A stretch of 6,743 bases of DNA from an uncultured Clostridia bacterium (GTDB taxonomy: Bacteria > Bacillota > Clostridia > Christensenellales > Borkfalkiaceae): the NCBI GenBank assembly GCA_947632165.1, contig CANROI010000076.1:1-6743 (forward strand), given 5' to 3'. The notes under the pieces are model-generated. The model was given only the letters and a program-made list of their open reading frames with translations. It was not told the origin of the DNA and ran no database searches. The position numbers were made by a program, and so were the translations under genes. Shown piece after piece: positions 1 to 5,000 of this stretch (within the stretch, counting starts at the first letter, position 1; every line of letters begins with the position of its first letter).

Positions 1-944
1 ATCTCTGAGACGCGGGCAAAGTGCGTCTTGGGCAAAGACAGGAGTTTTTCCGCCGTGCGGCAGGTCTTGGCGACGGCGATCTTGTTGAGAAGATCGAGAA
101 GATCGCGGCAGAGCACGCCGACCGACTTCCCCTCCGCGAGGATGGCCTCTGTCTTCTCGAGCGTCGCGGACATATCCGCATGCAGCAGCGCCTCGACGAG
201 GGCGGCGGTCTGCGTGAAATCGGCGGCGCCGAGCACGGCGGTCACGCCCTCGTAGGTGAGTTTTTCGGAATAGGCAAGGCACATCTCGGCGATGGAGAGC
301 ATATCCCGATCGCTCCCCGCGCCCGCGCGGGCGATCGCGGCGACCGCCTCGCGCTCATAGGGCTTCCCGATCTCGTCGAGAATGCCCATGAGATGCTTTT
401 CGAGGTCCTCTTCGGGGATGAGTTTGAAGTCCAGCCGCATGCAGCGGGAGAGGATGGTCGCGGGGATCTTGTGCGGCTCGGTGGTCGCAAGGATGAAGAT
501 GGCATGCGCGGGCGGCTCTTCGAGCGTCTTTAAGAGCGCGTTGAAGGCGCTGTCCGTGAGCATGTGCACCTCATCGATGATATAGACTTTGTATTTGCCC
601 GTGACGGGCGGATATTGCACCTTCTCCCTCAGATCCCGCATCTCGTTCACGCCATTGTTGGAGGCGGCGTCGATCTCGCTCACGTCGAGGCTGCCCTCTC
701 CGAGTGCGCGGCAGACGGGACACACGCCGCAGGGGGAACCGTCCTTGGGATCCTCGCAGTTGACGGCGCGCGCGAAGATGCGGGCGACCGTCGTCTTGCC
801 CGTGCCGCGGGGCCCGCAGAAGAGATAGGCATGCCCGATGGAACCGCTTGCGATCTGGTTTTTGAGCACGCGCACGACGTGCTCCTGCCGCACCATCTGC
901 GAAAACGACGTCGGACGGAATTTTCTGTAGAGAGATAAATGCAT
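1..944 (-). CDS. dnaX: DNA polymerase III subunit gamma/tau, C-terminus beyond window
   Basis: This is the clamp-loader ATPase that loads the beta sliding clamp at the replication fork. About 314 codons are visible, with no stop before the window edge, so the C-terminal part is missing. The AAA+ core is intact: the N-terminus MHLSLYRKFRPTSF is typical of DnaX, Walker A GPRGTGKTT lies at residues 44-52, the zinc module has Cys63, Cys72, Cys75 and Cys78 (C-x8-C-x2-C-x2-C), Walker B is IIDEVH at 122-127, and the sensor-1/SRC region reads TTEPHKIPATILSRC. The start is the ATG at 942-944. Its ribosome binding site AGTGAGG overlaps the stop codon of the upstream sigH gene, and the two genes are 8 nt apart, so translation is probably coupled. 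Any programmed frameshift producing a short gamma form would lie outside the window. The identification is secure. Confidence 0.97.
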   Translation of the reverse strand, partial: MHLSLYRKFRPTSFSQMVRQEHVVRVLKNQIASGSIGHAYLFCGPRGTGKTTVARIFARAVNCEDPKDGSPCGVCPVCRALGEGSLDVSEIDAASNNGVNEMRDLREKVQYPPVTGKYKVYIIDEVHMLTDSAFNALLKTLEEPPAHAIFILATTEPHKIPATILSRCMRLDFKLIPEEDLEKHLMGILDEIGKPYEREAVAAIARAGAGSDRDMLSIAEMCLAYSEKLTYEGVTAVLGAADFTQTAALVEALLHADMSATLEKTEAILAEGKSVGVLCRDLLDLLNKIAVAKTCRTAEKLLSLPKTHFARVSE

Positions 945-952
945 GGCGGTCC

Positions 953-1522
953 TCACTTTGCAAATGAATTTTGCAGCTTTTTCTTGGAGCGGCTGAGCGC
1001 GTTGTCCACACTCTTGAAATCCTTGCCCGTCGCCTCGCAGATCTGCGCGTAGCTCATCCCTTCGAGATACATCGTGATCACGCGGAATTCGAAGTCGGAG
1101 AGCGTCTTCATCAGCTTCATGCGGAATTCGGTGCGCGATTCACTGTCGATGAGAAATTCCTCGGGGTTCTCCTCCCCCGCGGACTCGGTGAGCGCGGGAT
1201 CGAAGAGGGAGACCGAATTGTTGAGCGGGCCGTTCTTGCGGCGGGACGAGCCCTTGACGGCGTCTAAAATGTGCCGCGTCACACAGAGATAGGCGAAATT
1301 CTTGAAGCTCTTTCCGCCGTCCGGGCGGAAGTCGCCGATCGCCTCGTAGAGCCCGATCATGCCCTCCTGCACGAGGTCCTCCGTCTCGCCGCCCACGAGG
1401 AAGAAACGGCGGGCGCGGGCGCGCACGGTGTTCAGATAGCGGCGGAGCAGCTGCTCCGTCGCGTCCTTATCCCCCTTCTTGGCCCTTTCGACGAGCACTT
1501 CGTCACGTTCCGAGTCTTGCAC
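953..1522 (-). CDS. sigH: RNA polymerase sigma factor of the SigH (sigma-30/Spo0H) type
   Basis: An alternative sigma-70-family factor that directs RNA polymerase. In Bacillus SigH drives early sporulation and competence genes; its role here is inferred. With a GTG start at 1522 it has 189 residues. Region 2 contains VRARARRFFLVGG and then DLVQEGMIGLY at about 49-59, the core-binding signature very like SigH. Region 4 (about 140-185) holds the helix-turn-helix beginning YAQICEATGKDFKSVDNAL. I prefer GTG 1522 because GAGGTGG lies just upstream of it; an in-frame ATG at 1534 adds four residues (MRWC) but has no Shine-Dalgarno sequence. The gene overlaps the 3' end of rlmB by 20 nt (32 nt with the ATG) and its stop lies within the dnaX ribosome binding site. 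The mrnC-rlmB-sigH order matches Bacillus subtilis, except that rae1 (yacP) is absent between rlmB and sigH. The family is secure; the H subgroup rests on region 2 similarity and gene order. Confidence 0.92.
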   Translation of the reverse strand: MQDSERDEVLVERAKKGDKDATEQLLRRYLNTVRARARRFFLVGGETEDLVQEGMIGLYEAIGDFRPDGGKSFKNFAYLCVTRHILDAVKGSSRRKNGPLNNSVSLFDPALTESAGEENPEEFLIDSESRTEFRMKLMKTLSDFEFRVITMYLEGMSYAQICEATGKDFKSVDNALSRSKKKLQNSFAK

Positions 1523-2213
1523 GCACCACCTCATATACCGCGATCCCGAGCGCGACGGACGCGTTCAGGGAATTTACTTTTCCGAAGAGCGGAAGGGAGA
1601 GCACCTTGTCGCACTTCTCCCGCGTGAGCCGCCTCACGCCGCTGTCCTCTCCGCCCACGACGAGGGCGACTTTGCCCGTCAGCCGGTTGCCGTAGATCGA
1701 CTCGCCGCCCGCCTCGAGGGCATACACCCAATAGCCGTTTTTCTGCAGCGTCTCGACCGCGGCGTTGATCGAGGAGACCTTTGCGACCTTGATGTGCTCC
1801 GCCGCGCCCGCCGAGATCCGCACGACCGCCTCCGTGACGCCGGCGCCCTTCGCCGCGGGGATCACGACGCCGTCCGCGCCCGCACACTCCGAGACGCGCA
1901 GAATGGCGCCGAGGTTGTGCACGTCCTCGATGCCGTCGCAGAGGACGATGAGGCTGTTCTCCCCGCCGAACAGATCTTCGAGCGCCGAATAGCGGAACTC
2001 GGTCGTATAGGCGATCACGCCCTGATGGCGCTTCTCGGGGCACTCGCGGTCGAGCGCGGCGCGGTCCGCGAACTGCACGCGGATCCCCTTCGCCCTCGCT
2101 TCGGCGAAGATCTTGCCGAGCGTGCCCTGCGCGCCCTTCTCGATGAGGACCTTTTCGATTGTTTTATCCGTTTTGAGCAATTCCAAAACGGCATTTCTGC
2201 CATAAGTTTTCAT
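1503..2213 (-). CDS. rlmB: 23S rRNA (guanosine-2'-O-)-methyltransferase RlmB, SpoU/TrmH family
   Basis: A SAM-dependent 2'-O-ribose methyltransferase of the SPOUT superfamily. RlmB enzymes modify G2251 (E. coli numbering) in the P-loop of 23S rRNA. The 236-residue length is normal. The N-terminal substrate-binding domain starts KTYGRNAVLELL. The three SpoU motifs are complete: motif 1 with Asn100 and Arg106 in HNLGAILR, motif 2 GGEDSG at 187-192 with Glu189, and motif 3 LPLFGKVNSLNASVA at 207-221 with Asn217, together forming the trefoil-knot SAM site. The ATG at 2213 is 4 nt after the mrnC stop; its likely ribosome binding site GAGGAA lies inside the end of mrnC. The 3' end overlaps sigH. 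A tRNA-methylating TrmH paralogue is the main alternative, but the N-terminal domain and the mrnC neighbour favour RlmB. Confidence 0.95.
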   Translation of the reverse strand: MKTYGRNAVLELLKTDKTIEKVLIEKGAQGTLGKIFAEARAKGIRVQFADRAALDRECPEKRHQGVIAYTTEFRYSALEDLFGGENSLIVLCDGIEDVHNLGAILRVSECAGADGVVIPAAKGAGVTEAVVRISAGAAEHIKVAKVSSINAAVETLQKNGYWVYALEAGGESIYGNRLTGKVALVVGGEDSGVRRLTREKCDKVLSLPLFGKVNSLNASVALGIAVYEVVRARLGT

Positions 2214-2217
2214 GTCG

Positions 2218-2631
2218 TCAAATTTCCTCGTCCGGGCCGCCGGAGAAGAACAGCTCCTCGATGCGGTCCGTTCTGCCCGTGAGGTAGAGGTAGCCCACGA
2301 CCGCCTCCAACCCCGTCGAGCGGGTGTATTCCGCCGCCGTCGCGTGCTTGCTCCGCGTGAGCTTCTTTGCGTTGCGGCCGCGGCGGTAGATCTCCTCCTC
2401 CTCTTCGGTGAGGAGGGGAAGGACGCGCCCGAGCCGTTCGCTCTGCCCGTGCGCCGAGACGACCTCGGACGCGCGCTTGTTGAGCTCCCCCGTCTTGCAC
2501 CCGCTCGAGAGCGCGAGCATCTGCCGCACGAGCAGGGTATAGACCGCGTCTCCGACGAAGGCGAGCACCACGGGATTCATCTGTTTCGCCCGTTCGCTCG
2601 GAACGGGCACGCGCTGAAATTCCATTGGCAT
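2218..2631 (-). CDS. mrnC: Mini-ribonuclease III (23S rRNA maturation)
   Basis: Mini-RNase III is an RNase III catalytic domain without a double-stranded-RNA-binding domain. In Bacillus it cuts the ends of precursor 23S rRNA as a dimer. The 137 residues are the usual family size. NPVVLAFVGDAVYTLLVR (19-36) carries the conserved GDAVY with acidic Asp28; RGRNAK follows at 84-89; and EYTRSTGLEAVVGYLYL (101-117) carries the second acidic position, Glu109. The boundary given is the outermost ATG (2631). An in-frame ATG at 2625 (MEFQRV) fits better with the promoter at 2634-2662, whose predicted transcription start falls at about 2625-2627, and a third ATG at 2580 begins MNPVVLAF. None has a good Shine-Dalgarno sequence. 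It is the first gene of the leftward unit with rlmB, sigH and dnaX. The cysS gene that precedes mrnC in Bacillus is absent; a divergent antiporter gene takes its place. Confidence 0.93.
   Translation of the reverse strand: MPMEFQRVPVPSERAKQMNPVVLAFVGDAVYTLLVRQMLALSSGCKTGELNKRASEVVSAHGQSERLGRVLPLLTEEEEEIYRRGRNAKKLTRSKHATAAEYTRSTGLEAVVGYLYLTGRTDRIEELFFSGGPDEEI
2588..2608 (-). other. Perfect hairpin near the 5' end of the mrnC mRNA
   Basis: GCCCGTTC (2588-2595) is followed by the 5-nt spacer GCTCG and then the exact complement GAACGGGC (2601-2608), giving an 8-bp stem. It lies 7 nt before the in-frame ATG at 2580 and roughly 20 nt after the predicted transcription start. If translation begins at 2625 or 2631 it is simply coding sequence; if it begins at 2580 it is a leader hairpin. 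No U-tract follows on the transcribed strand, so it is not an intrinsic terminator. Confidence 0.4.
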
Positions 2632-2633
2632 TC

Positions 2634-2662
2634 ATTATAGCACAAATTGCCTTTACTGACAA
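2634..2662 (-). promoter_or_regulatory. Housekeeping-type promoter for mrnC-rlmB-sigH-dnaX
   Basis: On the minus strand, TTGTCA (2662-2657) is followed by a 17-nt spacer and a perfect TATAAT (2639-2634). TG one base upstream of the -10 box makes it an extended -10 promoter. The spacing is ideal for the primary sigma factor. The predicted transcription start at about 2627-2625 falls at or downstream of the annotated mrnC ATG, leaving essentially no 5' leader. It is the only strong promoter I see for the four-gene leftward unit. Confidence 0.75.
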
Positions 2663-2706
2663 GCGTTCTATGAAAAATTCGCCCGAAACCGCCGAAAAGG
2701 CGGGCA

Positions 2707-2721
2707 AAAAAGTTGCTTTTT
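2707..2721. repeat. Small palindrome overlapping the -35 box of the antiporter promoter
   Basis: AAAAAG-TTG-CTTTTT is a 6-bp inverted repeat around a 3-nt centre, and it covers the putative -35 box TTGCTT. Just upstream, CCGCC-GAAAA-GGCGG (2689-2703) is a second small inverted repeat. Either could be a repressor operator or a by-product of base composition; I cannot match them to a known regulator. Confidence 0.25.
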
Positions 2722-2740
2722 CCGGGGAAAGGATTATAAT
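2713..2740 (+). promoter_or_regulatory. Housekeeping-type promoter for the antiporter gene
   Basis: TTGCTT (2713-2718), a 16-nt spacer and a perfect TATAAT (2735-2740) face the downstream gene. The predicted transcription start is about 2747, giving a leader of some 34 nt before the ATG at 2781. It is divergent from the mrnC promoter; the two -10 boxes are about 95 nt apart. Confidence 0.65.
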
Positions 2741-2780
2741 ATATCAAGGTTCGAACGACAGTAAAAGACAGGTATCGTGA

Positions 2781-4028
2781 ATGGAAGCTTTTGAAGTGCT
2801 GCTGCCTCTTGCGCTCATCCTCTGCCTCGGCAAGCTGATGGGCCTCGGCGCACACCGGATCGGAATGCCCGCCGTGATCGGGATGCTCCTTGCGGGCATC
2901 CTCATCGGCGCAATGAAATACATCCCCTGGGAGCCCCTGCAGACCGCCTTCTTCTCGGAAGAAGTCTCTTTTTCGCTCGGCGTCGTGAGCAAGCTCGGGG
3001 TCGTCCTCATCATGTTTTCGGCGGGGCTCGGGACCGATCTCAAACAGCTCCGGCAGACGGGCGTCGCCTCGCTCGTGATCACGACGTTCGGCGTCATCGT
3101 GCCGATGTGCTTCGGTTGGCTCACGGCCTCCCTCTTCTTCGGCTTCGAAAACGTGCTCTCGAATCTCTTCTACGGCGCGATCCTGACCGCGACCTCCGTC
3201 TCGGTGACCGTTGCGGTGCTGAAGGAACTCGGAAAGCTCGAGAGCAAAGTCGGCACCTCCATCGTCGCGGCGGCGGTCATCGACGACGTGCTCGGGATCA
3301 TCATCCTCTCCGTCCTCACGGGCTTCGCGGGCGCGGAGGGCGAGAGCGGCTGGGATTGGTTCAACCCCAACGCGGGCATGGTCGTGATCAAGATCGTGCT
3401 CTTCTTCGTCATCTTTATCTCGATCGGCGTCGGGCTGAGAAAGGTGTTCGACATCATGGAGCGCAAGGCCCCCCACAACCGCCGCGTGCCCATCCTCTCG
3501 CTGGCGGCATGCTTCGTCTATGCCTATTGCGCCGAAAAACTCTTCGGCGTTGCGGACATCACGGGCGCCTACGTCGCGGGGATCCTGCTCGGCGGCACGC
3601 TCTCCGAGACCCCTTACGTCGAATCCAAGGTCGACACGATGGGCTACCTCTTCTTCTCGCCCGTCTTCTTCGCCAACATCGGCATTGCGAACATCGACTA
3701 CTTCTCGAAGATCGACCTGCCCTTCCTCGCCTTCGGCTGCGTGTATGTCGCGGCGGCACTGCTCGGAAAGCTGCTCGGCTGCGGCGCGGGCGCAAAGCTC
3801 TGCAAGTTCTCGTTCCGCGACAGCTACCGCGTCGGGCTCGGCATGATGGTGCGCGCCGAAGTCGTGCTCATCTGCGCCGAAAAGGGCGTTGCGAGCGGCC
3901 TCGTCGATCCCGCCGTGTTCCCCTTCATCATCTTTATCATCCTCATCTCCTCCATTCTGACCCCCATCCTGCTGAAGACCTCTTACCGCAGCGAAGAGAA
4001 GCGCCTCCTCAAACGCTCCGCCGCATAA
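2781..4028 (+). CDS. CPA2-family monovalent cation:proton antiporter (Kef/NapA-like)
   Basis: A polytopic inner-membrane exchanger of 415 residues that probably swaps Na+ or K+ for H+. It consists almost entirely of hydrophobic segments, with about 11-13 predicted helices and no C-terminal TrkA-N or RCK regulatory domain, so it is an integral-membrane-only version. Family marks are the N-terminal GLGAHRIGMPAVIGMLLAGI, the broken-helix region ILTATSVSVTVAVL (about 134-147), paired acidic residues Asp168-Asp169 in AAVIDDVLGI, VADITGAYVAGILLGG (257-272), and GLGMMVRAEV (352-361) with Arg358 and Glu360. In this superfamily an Asp-Asp pair is linked to electrogenic exchange, but ion specificity cannot be read from sequence. 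The ATG at 2781 has a modest AGG 8 nt upstream. The gene is alone in its transcript, between its own promoter and an intrinsic terminator, which suggests independent ion or pH control. Confidence 0.9.
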   Translation: MEAFEVLLPLALILCLGKLMGLGAHRIGMPAVIGMLLAGILIGAMKYIPWEPLQTAFFSEEVSFSLGVVSKLGVVLIMFSAGLGTDLKQLRQTGVASLVITTFGVIVPMCFGWLTASLFFGFENVLSNLFYGAILTATSVSVTVAVLKELGKLESKVGTSIVAAAVIDDVLGIIILSVLTGFAGAEGESGWDWFNPNAGMVVIKIVLFFVIFISIGVGLRKVFDIMERKAPHNRRVPILSLAACFVYAYCAEKLFGVADITGAYVAGILLGGTLSETPYVESKVDTMGYLFFSPVFFANIGIANIDYFSKIDLPFLAFGCVYVAAALLGKLLGCGAGAKLCKFSFRDSYRVGLGMMVRAEVVLICAEKGVASGLVDPAVFPFIIFIILISSILTPILLKTSYRSEEKRLLKRSAA

Positions 4029-4047
4029 GAAGAGGGTAAAACGCAAG

Positions 4048-4084
4048 CGCCGCTCCGTGAAAAAACAGACGGAGCGGCGTTTTT
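4048..4084 (+). terminator. Rho-independent terminator of the antiporter gene
   Basis: CGCCGCTCCGT (4048-4058) pairs perfectly with ACGGAGCGGCG (4069-4079) around a 10-nt A-rich loop, and is followed at once by five T residues (4080-4084). It begins 20 nt after the antiporter stop codon. Read on the minus strand, for the convergent nrdG, the same stem is followed only by CTTGCGTTTT, so termination from that side would be weaker. Confidence 0.9.
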
Positions 4085-4113
4085 GTACAAAATTGATACG
4101 GATCTTGGTAATA

Positions 4114-4635
4114 TTATGTCAGATAGAGTACGATGCTGTCGGTCGAAATGCTGCGTTTGAGGTCGATCACGCGCTGGTTGGAGGAGCCGCGGAACTTCAG
4201 GCGGATGTCCTTCTGTGCCTCGATGAACCGCCCGTCCACCAGAATGTCGATGAGCGACAGGAGCGCGCGGGTCGCCTCGGTCTGCACCTCGGGCTCTTTC
4301 AGCCCCCCATGCTCATAGGTATAACCGGTATAGCACCAGATCGTTTTCTCGGGGAAACGCTCCCTGACCTTCCGGACGAAAGGCAACAGGGCGCGCTGGT
4401 TTTCGGGCTCGAAGGGATCGCCGCCGAGGAGGGTGAGCCCCGCGATATAGCCGGGCGCGAGCATGCCGAGGATGCGCTCCTCCACTTCTTCGTCGAAGGG
4501 CTTGCCGTAGGAAAAGTCCCAAGTGACGGCATTGAAGCAGCCCTTGCAGTGGCGGCGGCAACCCGAAACAAAGAGGGAGACACGCACTCCCTCTCCGTTG
4601 GCGATATCACAATTTTTGATCTCGGCATAGTTCAT
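4114..4635 (-). CDS. nrdG: Anaerobic ribonucleoside-triphosphate reductase activating protein
   Basis: A cytosolic radical-SAM enzyme that uses a [4Fe-4S] cluster and S-adenosylmethionine to create the glycyl radical on NrdD, switching on anaerobic dNTP synthesis. From the ATG at 4635 it has 173 residues. The cluster motif is SGCRRHCKGC with Cys26, Cys30 and Cys33 (C-x3-C-x2-C). GGDPF (71-75) is the SAM-binding GGE-like motif, WCYTGYTYE is at 100-108, VDGRF at 133-137 and FRGSSNQRVID at 148-158, all standard for NrdG. I chose ATG 4635 because MNYAEIKNCDIANGEG matches known NrdG N-termini; a TTG at 4677 would add 14 residues read from the tandem repeat. There is no recognisable Shine-Dalgarno site before ATG 4635. 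The partner nrdD lies upstream on the same strand across an unusually long repeat-filled spacer. It converges on the antiporter gene. Confidence 0.96.
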   Translation of the reverse strand: MNYAEIKNCDIANGEGVRVSLFVSGCRRHCKGCFNAVTWDFSYGKPFDEEVEERILGMLAPGYIAGLTLLGGDPFEPENQRALLPFVRKVRERFPEKTIWCYTGYTYEHGGLKEPEVQTEATRALLSLIDILVDGRFIEAQKDIRLKFRGSSNQRVIDLKRSISTDSIVLYLT

Positions 4636-4637
4636 AG

Positions 4638-4653
4638 GCACAAATATTTTTGC
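4638..4653. promoter_or_regulatory. AT-rich near-palindrome at the nrdG start, weak NrdR-box candidate
   Basis: GCACAAATATTTTTGC is a 16-nt inverted repeat with a single mismatched pair, ending 2 nt before the nrdG ATG. NrdR, the repressor of ribonucleotide reductase genes, binds pairs of 16-nt boxes related to ACACWATATATWGTGT. This site shares the length, the outer CAC and TG bases and the AT core, but several core positions differ and I see no second box. It is a candidate only. Confidence 0.2.
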
Positions 4654-4664
4654 GGTTTCCGAAT

Positions 4665-4775
4665 GCGGGGGTGCCAAATGATTGCGGCGGGGGTGCCAAA
4701 TGATTGCGGCGGGGTACCAAGCGATTGCGGCGGGGTACCAAGCGATTGCTGCGGGATTCCAAGCGATTGCTGCGG
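4665..4775. repeat. Tandem array of five 21-22 bp units plus a partial sixth
   Basis: Five contiguous units lie at 4665-4686, 4687-4708, 4709-4729, 4730-4750 and 4751-4771, followed by a GCGG remnant. The first two are identical 22-mers (GCGGGGGTGCCAAATGATTG followed by CG). Units 3 and 4 are 21-mers with GTACCAAGCGATT that differ only at the last base, and unit 5 has GATTCCAAGCGATT. Divergence grows stepwise along the array, as expected from successive slippage or unequal exchange. There are no spacers between units, so it is a minisatellite, not CRISPR. It lies just upstream of nrdG on the minus strand. Confidence 0.9.
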
Positions 4776-4776
4776 C

Positions 4777-4812
4777 GACCCTTCAACTCCGCTACGCTCC
4801 GTTCAGGGTGAC
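4777..4812. repeat. Imperfect palindromic element, REP/MITE-like
   Basis: The outer arms ACCCT (4778-4782) and AGGGT (4805-4809) pair, then AAC (4785-4787) with GTT (4801-4803), and GC with GC around the central TAC. The inner part also holds two CTCCG direct repeats. From memory, elements of this form, with arms like ACCCTTC and CAGGGTGAC around a CTCCGCTACGCTCCG-like centre, recur between genes in many bacterial genomes. It follows the tandem array directly. Confidence 0.55.
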
Positions 4813-4813
4813 A

Positions 4814-4843
4814 TAATTGGAATGCCCTATTGCTTCCAAATTA
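4814..4843. repeat. Inverted repeat TAATTGGAA / TTCCAAATTA
   Basis: TAATTGGAA (4814-4822) and TTCCAAATTA (4834-4843) pair over 9 bp with one bulged A around an 11-nt loop. TTCCAA at 4834-4839 can alternatively pair with TTGGAA at 4851-4856. No T-run follows on either strand, so it is not a good terminator. Confidence 0.4.
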
Positions 4844-4994
4844 CTGCGCGTTGGAATCCGCGCTTCTGCCGTTCTAAATTACGTCCGCGAGCAAAACCAC
4901 GCTTTTCCATAAGCGCACACAATTTGCCGAACCCTTTCGGCTTACTGTCCGATGAAACGAACGAGAGGAGGAGCAAATTAAGGCGTAAGAGCAC
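4827..4994 (-). CDS. Doubtful 55-codon ORF between nrdD and nrdG
   Basis: A short open frame runs from GTG (4994) to TAG (4827). GAGG lies 4 nt upstream of the GTG, inside the edge of the neighbouring palindromic element. The predicted peptide starts with a hydrophobic stretch (LLRLNLLLLSFV), then becomes strongly basic with two KRGF motifs (KRGFARGRNLE and KRGFQRAVIWK) arising from a degenerate direct repeat. A shorter form could start at the ATG in ALMEKRGF. I recognise no family. It may be a spurious frame through repeat DNA; the signal-like N-terminus and candidate ribosome binding site are the only support for a real peptide. Confidence 0.2.
   Translation of the reverse strand: MLLRLNLLLLSFVSSDSKPKGFGKLCALMEKRGFARGRNLERQKRGFQRAVIWKQ
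4834..4904. repeat. Degenerate direct repeat, 38-nt period, two copies
   Basis: Copy A (4834-4865, TTCCAAATTACTGCGCG...CGCTT) and copy B (4872-4904, TTCTAAATTACGTCCGCG...CGCTT) align with about 24 identities over 33 columns and one gap. The start of copy A also resembles the CCAAATGATTGCGGCG part of the tandem array at 4665-4775, so these may be older, decayed relatives of the same repeat. Confidence 0.5.
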
Positions 4995-5000
4995 CTTTCC

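Noticed and set aside
571..1011. Minus-strand frame over the sigH/dnaX junction
   Set aside because: It is out of frame with both genes and Arg-rich; the correct dnaX frame over the same bases contains Walker A, the zinc cysteines and Walker B.
1479..2282. Plus-strand frame opposite rlmB
   Set aside because: Shadow of rlmB: Arg/Asp/Leu-rich, no recognisable motif, while the opposite strand carries all three SpoU motifs.
2689..2721. Terminator between the divergent genes
   Set aside because: It lies upstream of both promoters, so neither gene would be terminated there; the T-runs are better read as parts of the small palindromes.
2577..4046. Long minus-strand open frame opposite the antiporter
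   Set aside because: It is antisense to a clearly membrane-protein frame. Its translation is dominated by Asp, Glu, His and Arg, the usual result of reading a GC-rich hydrophobic gene backwards, and it ends inside mrnC.
4636..4677. TTG start at 4677 extending NrdG by 14 residues
   Set aside because: The added residues come from the tandem repeat and flanking DNA, there is no Shine-Dalgarno site, and known NrdG proteins begin at the MNYAEI position.
4665..4775. CRISPR array
   Set aside because: The 21-22 bp units are directly contiguous with no variable spacers, and the centre of each unit drifts gradually. No cas genes are present.
4814..4860. Promoter for nrdG (TTGGAA with a -10-like TTATGT 17 nt downstream, minus strand)
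   Set aside because: The -35 matches only 4 of 6 bases and the -10 is poor; it also sits within inverted repeats, so the match is weak.
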